Under the pieces are notes generated by a model. That model did no database searches, had not been told where the DNA came from, and was given only the letters and a program-made list of their open reading frames with translations. From the NCBI GenBank assembly GCA_018780265.1, contig JADMJV010000158.1, positions 1 through 44,551 on the forward strand: a DNA stretch of 44,551 bases, read 5' to 3'. The stretch comes from a bacterium. GTDB taxonomy: Bacteria > Vulcanimicrobiota > Xenobia > Xenobiales > JADMJV01. The position numbers and the translations under genes are program-made. Shown here one piece after another: positions 1 through 7,417 of this stretch. The stretch's first letter is position 1. Each line of letters starts with the position of its first letter.

Positions 1-32
1 TTTACTGTAAACACAGTGTATCACGGCTGTGG

Positions 33-290
33 GCCGGCGATCACGCCCCGATGATGAGGGGATGGAAACTTTGCAACCCATCGGGAAGGCGATCCCTCCA
101 GGTTCTGGGCCGGCGATCACGCCCCGATGATGAGGGGATGGAAACCAGGAGTTAATTTCTCCCGAATTGCACGCGAGAGCCGGCGATCACGCCCCGATGA
201 TGAGGGGATGGAAACCACTCGGGGCAGGGGTAGTTCTTTGCATCAGGCTCCACGCTGGCGATCATCTTCTGCCGGAGAGGTGAGGCTGGG
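33..290 (+). CRISPR. End of a CRISPR array (3 exact repeats + 1 decayed)
   Basis: Three identical 37-nt repeats lie at 33-69, 109-145 and 179-215, beginning GCCGGCGATCACGCCCC and ending GGGGATGGAAAC. The spacers between them are 39 nt (70-108) and 33 nt (146-178). Bases 1-32 are probably part of a further spacer, so the array continues to the left. A fourth, degenerate repeat begins at 254 after a 38-nt spacer: GCTGGCGATCA matches the repeat start, and the rest has diverged. Decay at the right end and the GAAAC 3' end of the repeat both suggest transcription on this strand with the leader to the left. No cas gene is in the window, so the type is not determinable; GAAAC-ending repeats are common in type I and III systems. 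Confidence 0.93.
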
Positions 291-302
291 GGGGATTGCT
301 GA

Positions 303-881
303 ATTGCCATTTGGCGTGGACCACCTTTCGTTGGTTATTGGTCCAAACATGAGGCTTACCGCAAAGACCTGGTCAGCGGCCAGGTGCTGTTGCTCAGTGT
401 AAACACGGCCGGCATTCTGGCCAACCAGAACATCTTTGACTGCGCCACTTCAGCCGATGCCAATCTCGTCGGGTATCAGTCCCTGTCCATCAACCTGAGC
501 ACACCGGTGGGCAACGGCCAGGCTCACATCTATGTGCGCAACATTTCGGCCGGAACCACCCGGTTGGTCAGCACCGATGTCGCTGGTGCGCAGGGCAATG
601 GCCAGTCGGGCGGCTGCTGGCTATCAGGCGATGGCGCCTTCATCGCCTTCTATTCCGATGCCACCAACCTGGTGGCGGGAGACACAAACGGGGTCGCCGA
701 CGTCTTTCTCAAGAACCTGAACACAGGATCCATCCAGCGCGTCTCGGTGGACAGCAGCGGAGTGCAGGGCAACGGCCAGAGTCCCCACTTTGCAGACCCA
801 GAAACCGGCGATGTAATCCTGTCGCGCAAGCCTGCAAATTGGGACCGTGAGCCACTTGATGAGACAGTTCCTTCAGGGTAG
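303..881 (+). pseudogene. Fragment of a TolB/PD40-like beta-propeller protein
   Basis: The open frame runs from just after a stop at 300 to 881 and has no convincing start codon. Its middle shows two to three propeller-type repeats: a YRKDLVSGQ blade edge, SGDGAFIAFYSDATNLVAGD followed by NGVADVFLKNL, and a second RVSVDSSGVQGNGQS strand. This pattern (S-x-D-G-x-x-x-A-F-x-S-x-A-x-N-L-V-x-G-D) is typical of secreted WD40-like/PD40 propellers of several hundred residues. Here only about 150 residues remain, and the homology stops near 790 before an unrelated tail. It has no signal peptide and lies directly after the CRISPR array end. I read it as a dead fragment; a GTG at 384 could give a short product but would not fold as a full propeller. 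Confidence 0.6.
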
Positions 882-948
882 AACCATGGCCCCACTGGAC
901 CTTTTGATCGCTGCTCATGCCTTGGGTGCAGGTGCGATCATCGTGACC
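859..948 (+). pseudogene. C-terminal remnant of a VapC-type PIN toxin
   Basis: In the frame containing the ATG at 886 the translation reads LQGRTMAPLDLLIAAHALG and then AGAIIVT. This matches the C-terminal PIN-domain block of VapC toxins (G-x-x-x-x-x-x-D-L-L-I-A-A-H-A-L, then a T-N-N turn), including the acidic residue of the active site. The N-terminal two thirds of a PIN domain are absent, and after IIVT the expected N-N-x-x-x-F motif is replaced by unrelated sequence. It is a short remnant, not a gene, just upstream of an intact toxin-antitoxin-like pair. Confidence 0.55.
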
Positions 949-991
949 CTCGGTGGCCCTCTAGGTCACCATTGTGTGGTATCATCAGCCT

Positions 992-1222
992 ATGCCACCC
1001 TTTGACTACAGAAACATTATTACCCTGGAGCCAGGCAAACGCAGTGGTAAGCCCTGTATTCGGAATACCCGAATGACCGTCACCGATGTATTGGAATACC
1101 TGGCAGGCGGAATGACCCACGCCGACTTACTGGCTGAATTTCCTGATCTGTGCGAACAGGACATTCGGGCCTGCCTTGCATTTGCCGCGGACCGTGAACG
1201 CAAGTTGGCAACTCTGCCATAG
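992..1222 (+). CDS. DUF433 antitoxin-like protein
   Basis: A 76-residue protein starting at ATG 992; an in-frame GTG at 974 would add six residues and is less likely. It has the DUF433 signature: RNIITLEPGKRSGKPCIRNT, then the helix-turn-helix-like segment MTVTDVLEYLAGGMTHADLL, then a closing DIRACLAFAADRE helix. DUF433 proteins are small winged-helix-like proteins usually encoded directly upstream of DUF5615 PIN-like proteins and interpreted as antitoxins that bind DNA and their partner. Here the stop TAG (1220-1222) abuts the ATG of the DUF5615 gene at 1223, so the two are translationally coupled. The function is inferred from family and context only. Confidence 0.85.
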   Translation: MPPFDYRNIITLEPGKRSGKPCIRNTRMTVTDVLEYLAGGMTHADLLAEFPDLCEQDIRACLAFAADRERKLATLP

Positions 1223-1555
1223 ATGAGGTTGCTGTTCGATCAGAACCTGTCCCCCAGTCTTCCCGATCGCCTGGCGGACATCTACCCGGAAAGCACCCAC
1301 GTAAGGACAATTGGCCTGGCAACGGCCCTCGACTCCACTATTTGGGAATTCGCAAAGCTTCACGGTTTCGTGATCACTTCCAAAGACTCAGATTTTCAGC
1401 AACGGAGTTTGTTGTTTGGGCACCCACCGAAGTTTATATGGCTCCGCGTGGGAAATTGCACTGCTGGCCTGATTGAAGACTTGCTGCGGAAACACTCGAT
1501 AGCAATTCATGCGTTTGACTGTGATGCTGCAAAGTCCCATTTGATGCTCCCATGA
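1223..1555 (+). CDS. DUF5615 PIN-like toxin candidate
   Basis: A 110-residue protein with the DUF5615 (Mut7-C/PIN-like) pattern: MRLLFDQNLSPSLPDRLAD at the N terminus with the conserved D-x-N-L-S, HVRTIGL in the middle, and FVITSKDSDFQQRS with the conserved D-x-D-F acidic pair. These acidic residues are those expected of a PIN-type ribonuclease centre. It follows the DUF433 gene without any gap. By family it is the presumed toxin or nuclease half of a type II-like pair, though enzymatic activity is little characterised in this family. All key acidic residues look intact, so the module could be functional. Confidence 0.83.
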   Translation: MRLLFDQNLSPSLPDRLADIYPESTHVRTIGLATALDSTIWEFAKLHGFVITSKDSDFQQRSLLFGHPPKFIWLRVGNCTAGLIEDLLRKHSIAIHAFDCDAAKSHLMLP

Positions 1556-1586
1556 GACATCTGCCGTCATTACCAAATGGATCTGG

Positions 1587-2590
1587 GTGTGCCTCTACCT
1601 ACTGGCCTGGCCCGCGCTGGCTCGGCCGGAGTTATCCTGGACCCAACTGTTGCGCCGCCAGGCCACCACCCAGAAGCTGGAAACCCCCGCCAGCTACCTG
1701 AAGTCGGCTGCGCCAGCGCCCGAGTTTTTCGGGAGCAAGGCGGAGTGGTCGACCTGCCGGGTCATCTCCCCACCGTGGTCCTCCCCGATCTGCACGCCCA
1801 GCGAGACTACCTGCTGGAAGCCCTGCTGATGCCGATGGGCGGCACGAACGTGCTGGGCTTGCTTCGGCAGGGGAAAATCAACGTGCTCTGCCTGGGCGAT
1901 GGGATGCACGCCGAACAGCGGGCTGAGGCCCGCTGGCTGCAGGCAGAGCGTGAGTTGATACAAGGTGTTCGCTCGCCGGCCATGGAGGCCGAGGTGGTGG
2001 AAAGTCTGGGACTCCTTAAAATGGTCATGGACCTCAAGGTGGCCTTTCCCAACCACTTCTACTTCGTGCGCGGCAATCACGAAGACATGGATCCGCTCAC
2101 TCCCTATCGCAAATTTACCCAGGTGGGCGAATCCACCCTGGTCAGACAATGGGTTACGGATCGTATGGGAAGCTCATTCTTGAAGCAGTGGCACTCATGC
2201 GAACAAGCCATGCCTTTGCTGGCCCGGGGGGGGAGTTTTGTGGCCTCCCACGCTCCTCCCGAGCAGATCCTCCGCCTGGACGAAGTTCAGCAGCGTTCTC
2301 CTCGGGCCTTTCGGGCCTGCGCCTGGTCGGACAATACGCGCTGGACGCCCTCTGGCGCCGAGGAAAAAGCCTTTCTGGAAAACAGTCTCACTTTTCAGGT
2401 GTCCAGCACCCGCCCCTGGCTGGTGGGTCATCGCAAAGTGATCGACGCGCTCTATCGCAGCCAGTGCCAGGGGCGTCTGATCCAGATCAATCCCCTCGAC
2501 TCCCAGCCCCGGGTTGTGGTGATCGCTCCTGCCCGGGGCCAACCCTTCAAGCCGGAGCGCGACGTGAAGAATCTAGCCCGTCTCCCATAA
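1587..2590 (+). CDS. Secreted calcineurin-like metallophosphoesterase, probably frameshifted
   Basis: The catalytic part (frame ending 2590) has the metallophosphoesterase motif series: VVLPDLHAQRDYL (D-x-H), VLCLGDGMHAE (G-D), FYFVRGNHEDMD (G-N-H-E/D), FVASHAPP and PWLVGHRKV (G-H). It should hydrolyse a phosphoester with two metal ions. The frame open from 1577 gives an N terminus unlike a protein start, whereas the other forward frame from about 1569/1587 encodes a good signal peptide (VCLYLLAWPALARPE) continuing to about 1725. The two frames join cleanly if one T is added to the TTTTT run near 1724-1728, giving PEFFREQGGVVDL. So either a recent -1 frameshift or a sequence error splits the gene. 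The start (GTG 1587 or ATT 1569) is uncertain. It sits 13-30 nt after the DUF5615 stop but is not obviously part of that module. Confidence 0.7.
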
Positions 2591-2630
2591 CTGGCGCACT
2601 TCAAGTCCGACTCCATCATCCCCAGCCGCT

Positions 2631-3086
2631 TCACTTGTTGTTCTGAAGCACAAAAATCAATTCGCGGCCGACGGCGTACAGCTTGAGCTGATCCTGAACC
2701 AGCACACCAGGCCGGTAGGATCCATCGGCGGCGGCCTTGCCGAAGTAGTTTTGGGCGAAGTCCGTCTGCTCGGAGGTCACGGGGGACTGCAAGTGAAGGA
2801 TAATGTGAGATTTGTCGAGCTGATAGGACCCGCCCAGGAAGACCTCATGGTGAATGGGCTGCGCGGTTGAGGTGCCATCTCGGCCAACCAGCCACTTTTC
2901 GGTCACACTGGTAGAGATGAGACGAAACCGGTCGCCTTCGAACCGCAGGGTACACTTCCAACGGGGGTCGCGACTGATTTTGTCACCATGATGGAGTGAT
3001 TCCAGGGCCCACAGCCCTTGCAGATCGTCCGCCCTCGCCACTCCCCACAGGGAGAACAAAATCAGGCACATGAGCGGGAGTCGCAT
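2631..3086 (-). CDS. Secreted protein, TIGR03067-like
   Basis: Start chosen at ATG 3086, where a clear Sec signal peptide begins (MRLPLMCLILFSLWGVARA, cleavage before DDLQG); the frame is open further upstream but reads as non-signal sequence. The mature protein of about 130 residues begins LQGLWALESL and has CTLRFEGDRFRLIS, a pattern resembling the TIGR03067 secreted domain (LQGxWxxxSxxxxG...FxGDxF). The fold would be a lipocalin-like small beta barrel. No catalytic residues are evident and no partner gene adjoins it. It is convergent with the metallophosphoesterase gene (40 nt apart). Role unknown. Confidence 0.62.
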   Translation of the reverse strand: MRLPLMCLILFSLWGVARADDLQGLWALESLHHGDKISRDPRWKCTLRFEGDRFRLISTSVTEKWLVGRDGTSTAQPIHHEVFLGGSYQLDKSHIILHLQSPVTSEQTDFAQNYFGKAAADGSYRPGVLVQDQLKLYAVGRELIFVLQNNK

Positions 3087-3335
3087 CCATGGGAGTTTTG
3101 ACCGTGGTCGCTCAATCCCTGGCTTGCGGGTGGCGGCGTCAAAAAGGCCGGTCTGTGGCACGAACTTGTGAACTGGAGGAGTGTCTTCGTCGGCAGGTGG
3201 CCGAGGGCCCAACCCCAGCCAGTACCTTCGCTAAAATATTTCAGAAACTGGTTGATGAAATGTTAACAGCGCGCCCATCGATTTATCTCCAGCTTGTGAC
3301 CGCCAGGCTTTGCTGGATTTCAGAAGGAGGTAAAA

Positions 3336-3824
3336 ATGATTCAACTCGCCGCTCGCCCCTGCAGTCTCCCTCTCCGTCCCACGGCCCGCTGCGGCTCTAC
3401 CTGGGGACTGGCCGTGGCTTCCAAACCGGTGGCCCCCGCCGCCGAGCCGCTGGAGGCCCTGGTGCAGGCCGTCCAGGCCCAATTTGGCGAGGCTTTTGAC
3501 GGCTACCTCGAGGGCAACTTTCGGGGGATGTCGGAAAGCCGAATGGCCGGCAGCATTGCCGCCCGCCTCGAGGCGGACCGCCTTTTCCGCCAGCGTTTTT
3601 GCGAATATGCCGGACTGCCCGCCGAACCCAGCGAGCGAGAGGTCCTTCAGGCCTTGGTGGACGAAGTCAGCAGTTCGTGCCGCTCCAACCAGGTCATTGT
3701 GGAATCCCAAGAACTGTTGGCCCGTGAGGCAGGGGAAGGCCTCTCAGGCGACCGCTTCGGTGCTCGTCTGCAGGCCCTGGGCGTGGAAACCGACGCTGCC
3801 TTCCACACGGATTACGCGAGGTAG
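3336..3824 (+). CDS. Hypothetical protein (162 aa), strong RBS
   Basis: The ATG at 3336 follows the most canonical ribosome-binding site in the window (GGAGG at 3326-3330, 5-nt spacing), which fixes the start. There is no signal peptide. Residues about 35-160 are predicted helical (EPLEALVQAVQAQFGEAF, RLEADRLFRQRFCEYAG, EREVLQALVDEVSSSC). I do not recognise the family. The next gene starts 3 nt after its stop, so the two form an operon. The divergent 249-nt upstream region holds its promoter. Confidence 0.6.
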   Translation: MIQLAARPCSLPLRPTARCGSTWGLAVASKPVAPAAEPLEALVQAVQAQFGEAFDGYLEGNFRGMSESRMAGSIAARLEADRLFRQRFCEYAGLPAEPSEREVLQALVDEVSSSCRSNQVIVESQELLAREAGEGLSGDRFGARLQALGVETDAAFHTDYAR

Positions 3825-3827
3825 GTA

Positions 3828-4585
3828 ATGGCATTTTCCGTTGGCAATGGCTTTAACGTCGTTAAGACTCAGCCTCAGGGCTTCGAACTCGAATCCAGCC
3901 CCGGCCTGCCGCCCCTCGTCCCCCCCGCCACTTCCTCGGGCGCCCAGAATTTCTGGGGCGACATGCTTGCGGCTAATCGCTGGCTGCGCCAGAATTTTAC
4001 CGGCGTCATTGGGCCGCGCGATTCTGAAGAATTGGGTCAGCTCAAACCCAAGGCCGAGCAGGCCAGGTCCGAGCACACAAAGTCCGAGGTCACCAAGACT
4101 GAGGAAACGACCAGCGACGCGGGAGCCAAGCCCGATACTTCCTCGCCTTTTGACACGCTGGCCGCCTGCTGCGCGCCGAACTCGAGCAGACGAAGAAGCG
4201 CCAGGAGGAGGCCCGCAAGGCCTGGGAGGCTAGCGTTCCAGGCCAGATGCACAAGGCCGTGGACGGCACCGGCGGCAAGGACCTGCGCACTCTGCTCACC
4301 GAGGCTTCCGTGAGTCCCGACAAATCCTTGGAGTTTCTCGAAACCCAGATCAACGACACCAAGCACGGTGCGGGTTTGATCTCCTCGGGCATCATTTCGC
4401 TGGTGCGTAGCGACGCGGGTGTAGCCGAACTCTATCTCCAGGTGATGCAGAACGCCGGAACGGCCACCAGCGGCGAGGTGATGGACCTGTTTGGTCAGGA
4501 CCCCAGCCTGTCGGCCGCCTTCCTGAGCAGCATGAATCTGTTTGGACTTGACCGCTGGACGGCGCTATGGGTTTTGAATGATTGA
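3828..4585 (+). pseudogene. Hypothetical protein split by a frameshift
   Basis: The ATG at 3828 opens a frame encoding MAFSVGNGFNVVKTQ, a helical segment and a charged linker rich in E, K and T to about 4155. Beyond that this frame degenerates into an Arg/Pro-rich tail. In a second frame the sequence LLRAELEQTKKRQEEARKAW continues without a stop through GGKDLRTLLTEASVSPDKS to WTALWVLND at 4585. The two join if an indel lies near 4156-4175. The complete protein would be about 250 residues, with a coiled-coil-like centre and a helical C-terminal domain of about 110 residues. No family recognised. It is immediately downstream of the 162-aa gene. It could be a true pseudogene or a sequencing error. 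Confidence 0.5.
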
Positions 4586-4609
4586 CCAGCACCCATGGGA
4601 TTGGGTCAA
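4582..4609. repeat. Compound inverted repeat at a gene end
   Basis: TTGACC (4582-4587) pairs with GGTCAA (4604-4609), and the loop contains the palindrome CCCATGGG (4592-4599). It overlaps the stop codon of the preceding gene. There is no T-run, so a Rho-independent terminator is doubtful. It could be a weak transcription or mRNA-end structure, or chance. Confidence 0.3.
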
Positions 4610-4794
4610 CGGGCTCTGGAGTCGCTCGAAGGCGACTGTTGGTAGCCGTAAAGAGTGCTGCCGGGGTCGTGCGATGACCTGATGAATCGCCGCAAGGCCG
4701 GACGGGCGGGCCAGTGGTCTACAATCAGGCAGATCGAAGTAAGCCCCTGAGATGAAAATGCTGATTGGCAGTTTGCGCCGAGTTGTGAATTGCA

Positions 4795-5989
4795 TTATGA
4801 AGTGTCCACAGTGGCGAATCGAGCCCAGCGCCAGAGAGGGAGTAGTTGGCGGGGAATCAACTTAACCGCCACCATGCGTCCTTGCTGGCAGAGTTGGCAC
4901 AGGTCAGCGGGTTGCCCCGTCAGCTTTTCGAAGAGGTCCTGCCAGTTGGTGGTTTCGAGGACTGGGGCGGGTGCATCCAGCAATTCTCTGCATTGAGCAA
5001 TTTTGGCCCGGCGGTGCTTGTTGCCCAGAAATCAGCCGTGGCGAATGCGCACAAAGCCTGCAGGCAGAACATGCTGAAGGAAGCGACGCATGAACTCGTG
5101 TGGACCGAGTCGCATGACACCCTGCTGATTGTCTTTCCGGTAGTCTTTCCAGCGGAAGGCGACCTCGCTTTCGCTGACGTTCGTCAAGCGTTGATTGGAG
5201 ATGGCGACCCCGTGAGTGTATCGACCCAGATATTCGAGCACTTGTTCCGGACCCGCAAACGGTCGCTTTGAGTAGACGACCCACTCGGTCTTGCGATGGC
5301 CAGCCAACCATTGAAAGAACACATCCGGGTCGGCCAGGTGCGACAGATTACCGGACAGTTTGAGATCGCCCTGAGCAAAGGCCTGCCGAAGCGAGTCCAG
5401 GAACAAGCCGCGGAATAGGCGAGACAGCACCCTGACGGGAAGAAGGAACCCCTTGCGACAAGAAATCCAGCGAGTCCCATCGGGTGAAAGGCCTCCACCG
5501 GGTACCACGCAATGAAGGTGCGGGTGGTGTGACAGGTTTTGACCCCAGGTGTGAAGTACGGCCAGATACCCGATCTCAGCCCCCAAATGCTGCGGGTCAG
5601 CCGCGATGCGCTTCAAAGTCTGTCCTGCAGATCGAAAGAGGATGTTGTATACAATGCTTTGATTCTGCAGGGCAATGTCCGCGATCGAAGCTGGCACGGT
5701 GAAAACCACGTGGAAGTATTCCACCGGCAGGAGTTCCGCTTTGCGTTCCTCCAGCCAGCGTGCCCGCGCTAAGGACTGACACTTGGGACAGTGGCGATTC
5801 CGGCACGAATTATAGGCTATGTGCTGATGATGGCAGTTGTCCCATTCCTTGACATGGCCTCCCAAAGCAGCGGTGCGGCACTGCACGAGGGCGCGCATTA
5901 CCGACCGCTGCTGGTGCTGCCGCCTCTGCGTAGGAGTCCGAGTGAAGACGAAAGATATCCGCCACCCCAAATTGAGGACGGAGACTCAA
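4795..5989 (-). pseudogene. IS91-family transposase, frameshift and nonsense
   Basis: Zinc-binding N terminus (CRTAALGGHVKEWDNC, then YNSCRNRHCPKCQ), the HUH motif in HHPHLHCVVPGGG, and the catalytic tyrosine block VLEYLGRYTHGVAIS identify an IS91-type Y-transposase that nicks single-stranded DNA for rolling-circle transposition. Two lesions are visible. First, the N terminus (SLRPQFGVADIFRLHSDSY) is in a different frame from the rest, with the shift near 5920. Second, an in-frame TGA at 5034-5032 interrupts RIRHG/FLGNKHRRAKIAQC, beyond which the same frame runs on to the stop at 4797-4795 through a Cys-x2-Cys tail (LCQLCQQG). Restored length is about 395 residues, normal for the family. Without suppression of the stop, the product lacks its C-terminal zinc motif. 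Non-functional in all likelihood. Confidence 0.85.
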
Positions 5990-6010
5990 GGTCCGCCCCT
6001 GAATTCAAGC

Positions 6011-6276
6011 CTAAATCACGGGTTCAGGCTCCTTGGGCTGCAGCATGGCCCCCTGAGGCACAGTCAGCCGATAGTCCCGCCGGTTGGATTTGGATTTTTC
6101 GCCAAGCCTCAGGGTCGACTGGGGGAGCAGTTCCAGTGGACTGCGAGTCGCGCAAATCTCGCTGGTCGCCACGTGCGTATAGATGGCCGTAGTGGAGAGA
6201 TTCGAATGCCCGAGTAATATCTGGATTTTGCGAATGTTAGCGCCGTCCTCCAATAGGTGGGTAGCAAAGGGCACCG
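6011..6276 (-). pseudogene. C-terminal remnant of a tyrosine recombinase
   Basis: The frame encodes PFATHLLEDGANIRKIQILL and then GHSNLSTTAIYTHVATSE. This is the C-terminal catalytic block of XerC/D-type recombinases, with the His of LLGH and the nucleophilic Tyr of IYTHV. The conserved Arg and the whole N-terminal three quarters are missing. The missing part would lie where the SbnA-like gene now ends. The C-terminal extension (ATRSPLELLPQ) resembles the integrases that precede IS91-like transposases. The TAG stop lies 21 nt before the transposase start. Confidence 0.82.
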
Positions 6277-6282
6277 GCCGTG

Positions 6283-7320
6283 TTAGCCAGCCGGCTTTAA
6301 CTGCTCGATGGCCACGTCCATGTGCTCGGGCGGAATCAGCACGAAGCCGTTCTTGCTCAGCCAGTCCTGGTCGTAAATGGTCTCCAGGTAGCGGTCTCCG
6401 TGGTCGGGATTGATCATGGCTATGCGACTACCGGCCGCCAGATCGCGGGCAAAATGCAAGCCGGCAGCCACGATGGCTCCGCTCGACGAACCGAGCAGCA
6501 GACCTTCCTGGCGGGCCAGCGCGTTACACATCGAGTAGGCCAGATTCTCTGGCACCACATAGGCGGCATGGATGGCCGTATAGTCCAGATTGGGAGGCCG
6601 GAACGAAAGCCCGATTCCGGTCATTTTGTAGGGGGCCGGGTCGGGGTCAAAAATCACCGAGCCTTGCACGTCCACCCCTATCAATTTGAGGTGGGGGTAG
6701 CGCGGCTTGAGGTAGCGGGCCAGTCCACTCAGTTGACCCCCGGTGGACACGCCTACCACCAGAGCGTCCAGGCGGCCGCCAAAAGTGGCTTCGATTTCGC
6801 GGGCAGTCAGTAGCGCGTGAGCGTCAGGATTGCGAGGATTATAGTGCTGGCAAGGGTACCAACCGCCGTCGATCGACTGGGCCAGCGAAGTGGCCAGAGC
6901 AATGCGGGCCTTTTGCATCGAGCCGGCGGCATCCACCTCCTGGACTTCGGCCAGTTGGGCCCCGTAGGCCAGCAGCATGCGCCGGAAAGTGGGGGTAGTC
7001 TTGGCGTCAACCACGATGATGACCCGATATCCTCGAGCCGCTCCGATCATGGCCAGCCCCACCCCAAAATTGCCCGAACTGGATTCGATGATGGTGCCGC
7101 CGGGCCTTAGCAGCCCTTCCTTTTCGGCCTGGCCTACCAGAATGGCGGCATTCTTCTCCTTGATCGACCCACCCGGGTTGCAGCTCTCCAGCTTGACATA
7201 GCAGTCGACGCGCTCACACACCGAGGCCACCCTGCGCAGGCGCACACTGGGAACATCACCGACCGCCTGACTGACGTCTTCACAAAGCCTGGGGGCGGGC
7301 CGGGACAGGATCACATTCAC
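6283..7320 (-). CDS. SbnA-like PLP-dependent cysteine-synthase-family enzyme
   Basis: A fold-type II PLP enzyme of 345 residues. VKLESCNPGGSIKEKNA carries the PLP lysine, ESSSGNFGVGLA is the phosphate/substrate loop, and VGVSTGGQLSGLARYLK is the second phosphate-binding loop. It resembles SbnA (N-(2-amino-2-carboxyethyl)-L-glutamate synthase of 2,3-diaminopropionate biosynthesis) more than CysK: VVDAKTTPTFRRMLLAYGAQ, GVDVQGSVIF and the C-terminal PDHGDRYLETIY block are SbnA-type. SbnA uses O-phospho-L-serine and glutamate; whether this enzyme does is inferred. Its usual oxidative partner SbnB is not in the window. The start is GTG 7320 (GTG 7314 possible) with no clear Shine-Dalgarno. It diverges from the desaturase gene and may supply an unusual amino acid to the NRPS genes, or be an independent cysteine synthase. 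Confidence 0.78.
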   Translation of the reverse strand: MNVILSRPAPRLCEDVSQAVGDVPSVRLRRVASVCERVDCYVKLESCNPGGSIKEKNAAILVGQAEKEGLLRPGGTIIESSSGNFGVGLAMIGAARGYRVIIVVDAKTTPTFRRMLLAYGAQLAEVQEVDAAGSMQKARIALATSLAQSIDGGWYPCQHYNPRNPDAHALLTAREIEATFGGRLDALVVGVSTGGQLSGLARYLKPRYPHLKLIGVDVQGSVIFDPDPAPYKMTGIGLSFRPPNLDYTAIHAAYVVPENLAYSMCNALARQEGLLLGSSSGAIVAAGLHFARDLAAGSRIAMINPDHGDRYLETIYDQDWLSKNGFVLIPPEHMDVAIEQLKPAG

Positions 7321-7352
7321 AATTTGACATAAACACGGTCATCGACCGGAGA

Positions 7353-7372
7353 TATGAACAGTGTATGAACAG
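7353..7372. repeat. Tandem TATGAACAG repeat in a divergent promoter region
   Basis: TATGAACAG occurs at 7353-7361 and 7364-7372, 11 bp apart (one helical turn), between the divergent SbnA-like and desaturase genes. A TTGACA hexamer lies at 7324-7329. The spacing to any good -10 element is not ideal. The repeat could be an operator or a small duplication. Confidence 0.35.
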
Positions 7373-7417
7373 TCGGCCTGGTTTGCAGAGATCTTTCAGG
7401 CCAGGCGGCTATTCTCC

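Larger units (their letters stand above)
4795..6276 (-). mobile_element. Decayed IS91-type element (recombinase remnant + transposase)
   Basis: Reading right to left, a tyrosine recombinase C-terminus (6276-6011) is followed after 21 nt by an IS91-family HUH transposase (5989-4795). This gene order, integrase then transposase, is known for a subgroup of IS91-like elements. The recombinase lacks its N-terminal portion at a sharp junction about 7 nt beyond the stop codon of the SbnA-like gene. The transposase carries a frameshift and a nonsense codon. IS91 elements have no terminal inverted repeats and I could not identify oriIS or terIS, so the ends given are only the coding limits. Confidence 0.75.

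Noticed and set aside
5..20. ACTGT-AAAC-ACAGT hairpin at the left edge
   Set aside because: It lies within a probable CRISPR spacer; a 5-bp stem is not significant on its own.
127..402. 91-aa open frame across the last CRISPR repeats
   Set aside because: It translates repeat and spacer DNA and has no protein-like character; the array explains the sequence.
4582..4609. Rho-independent terminator after the frameshifted hypothetical gene
   Set aside because: The inverted repeat exists but is imperfect and lacks a T-run, so I list it only as a repeat.
4904..5311. Minus-strand 135-aa frame within the transposase
   Set aside because: Shadow frame, Arg/Ser/Pro-rich; the real transposase runs in another frame through the same DNA.
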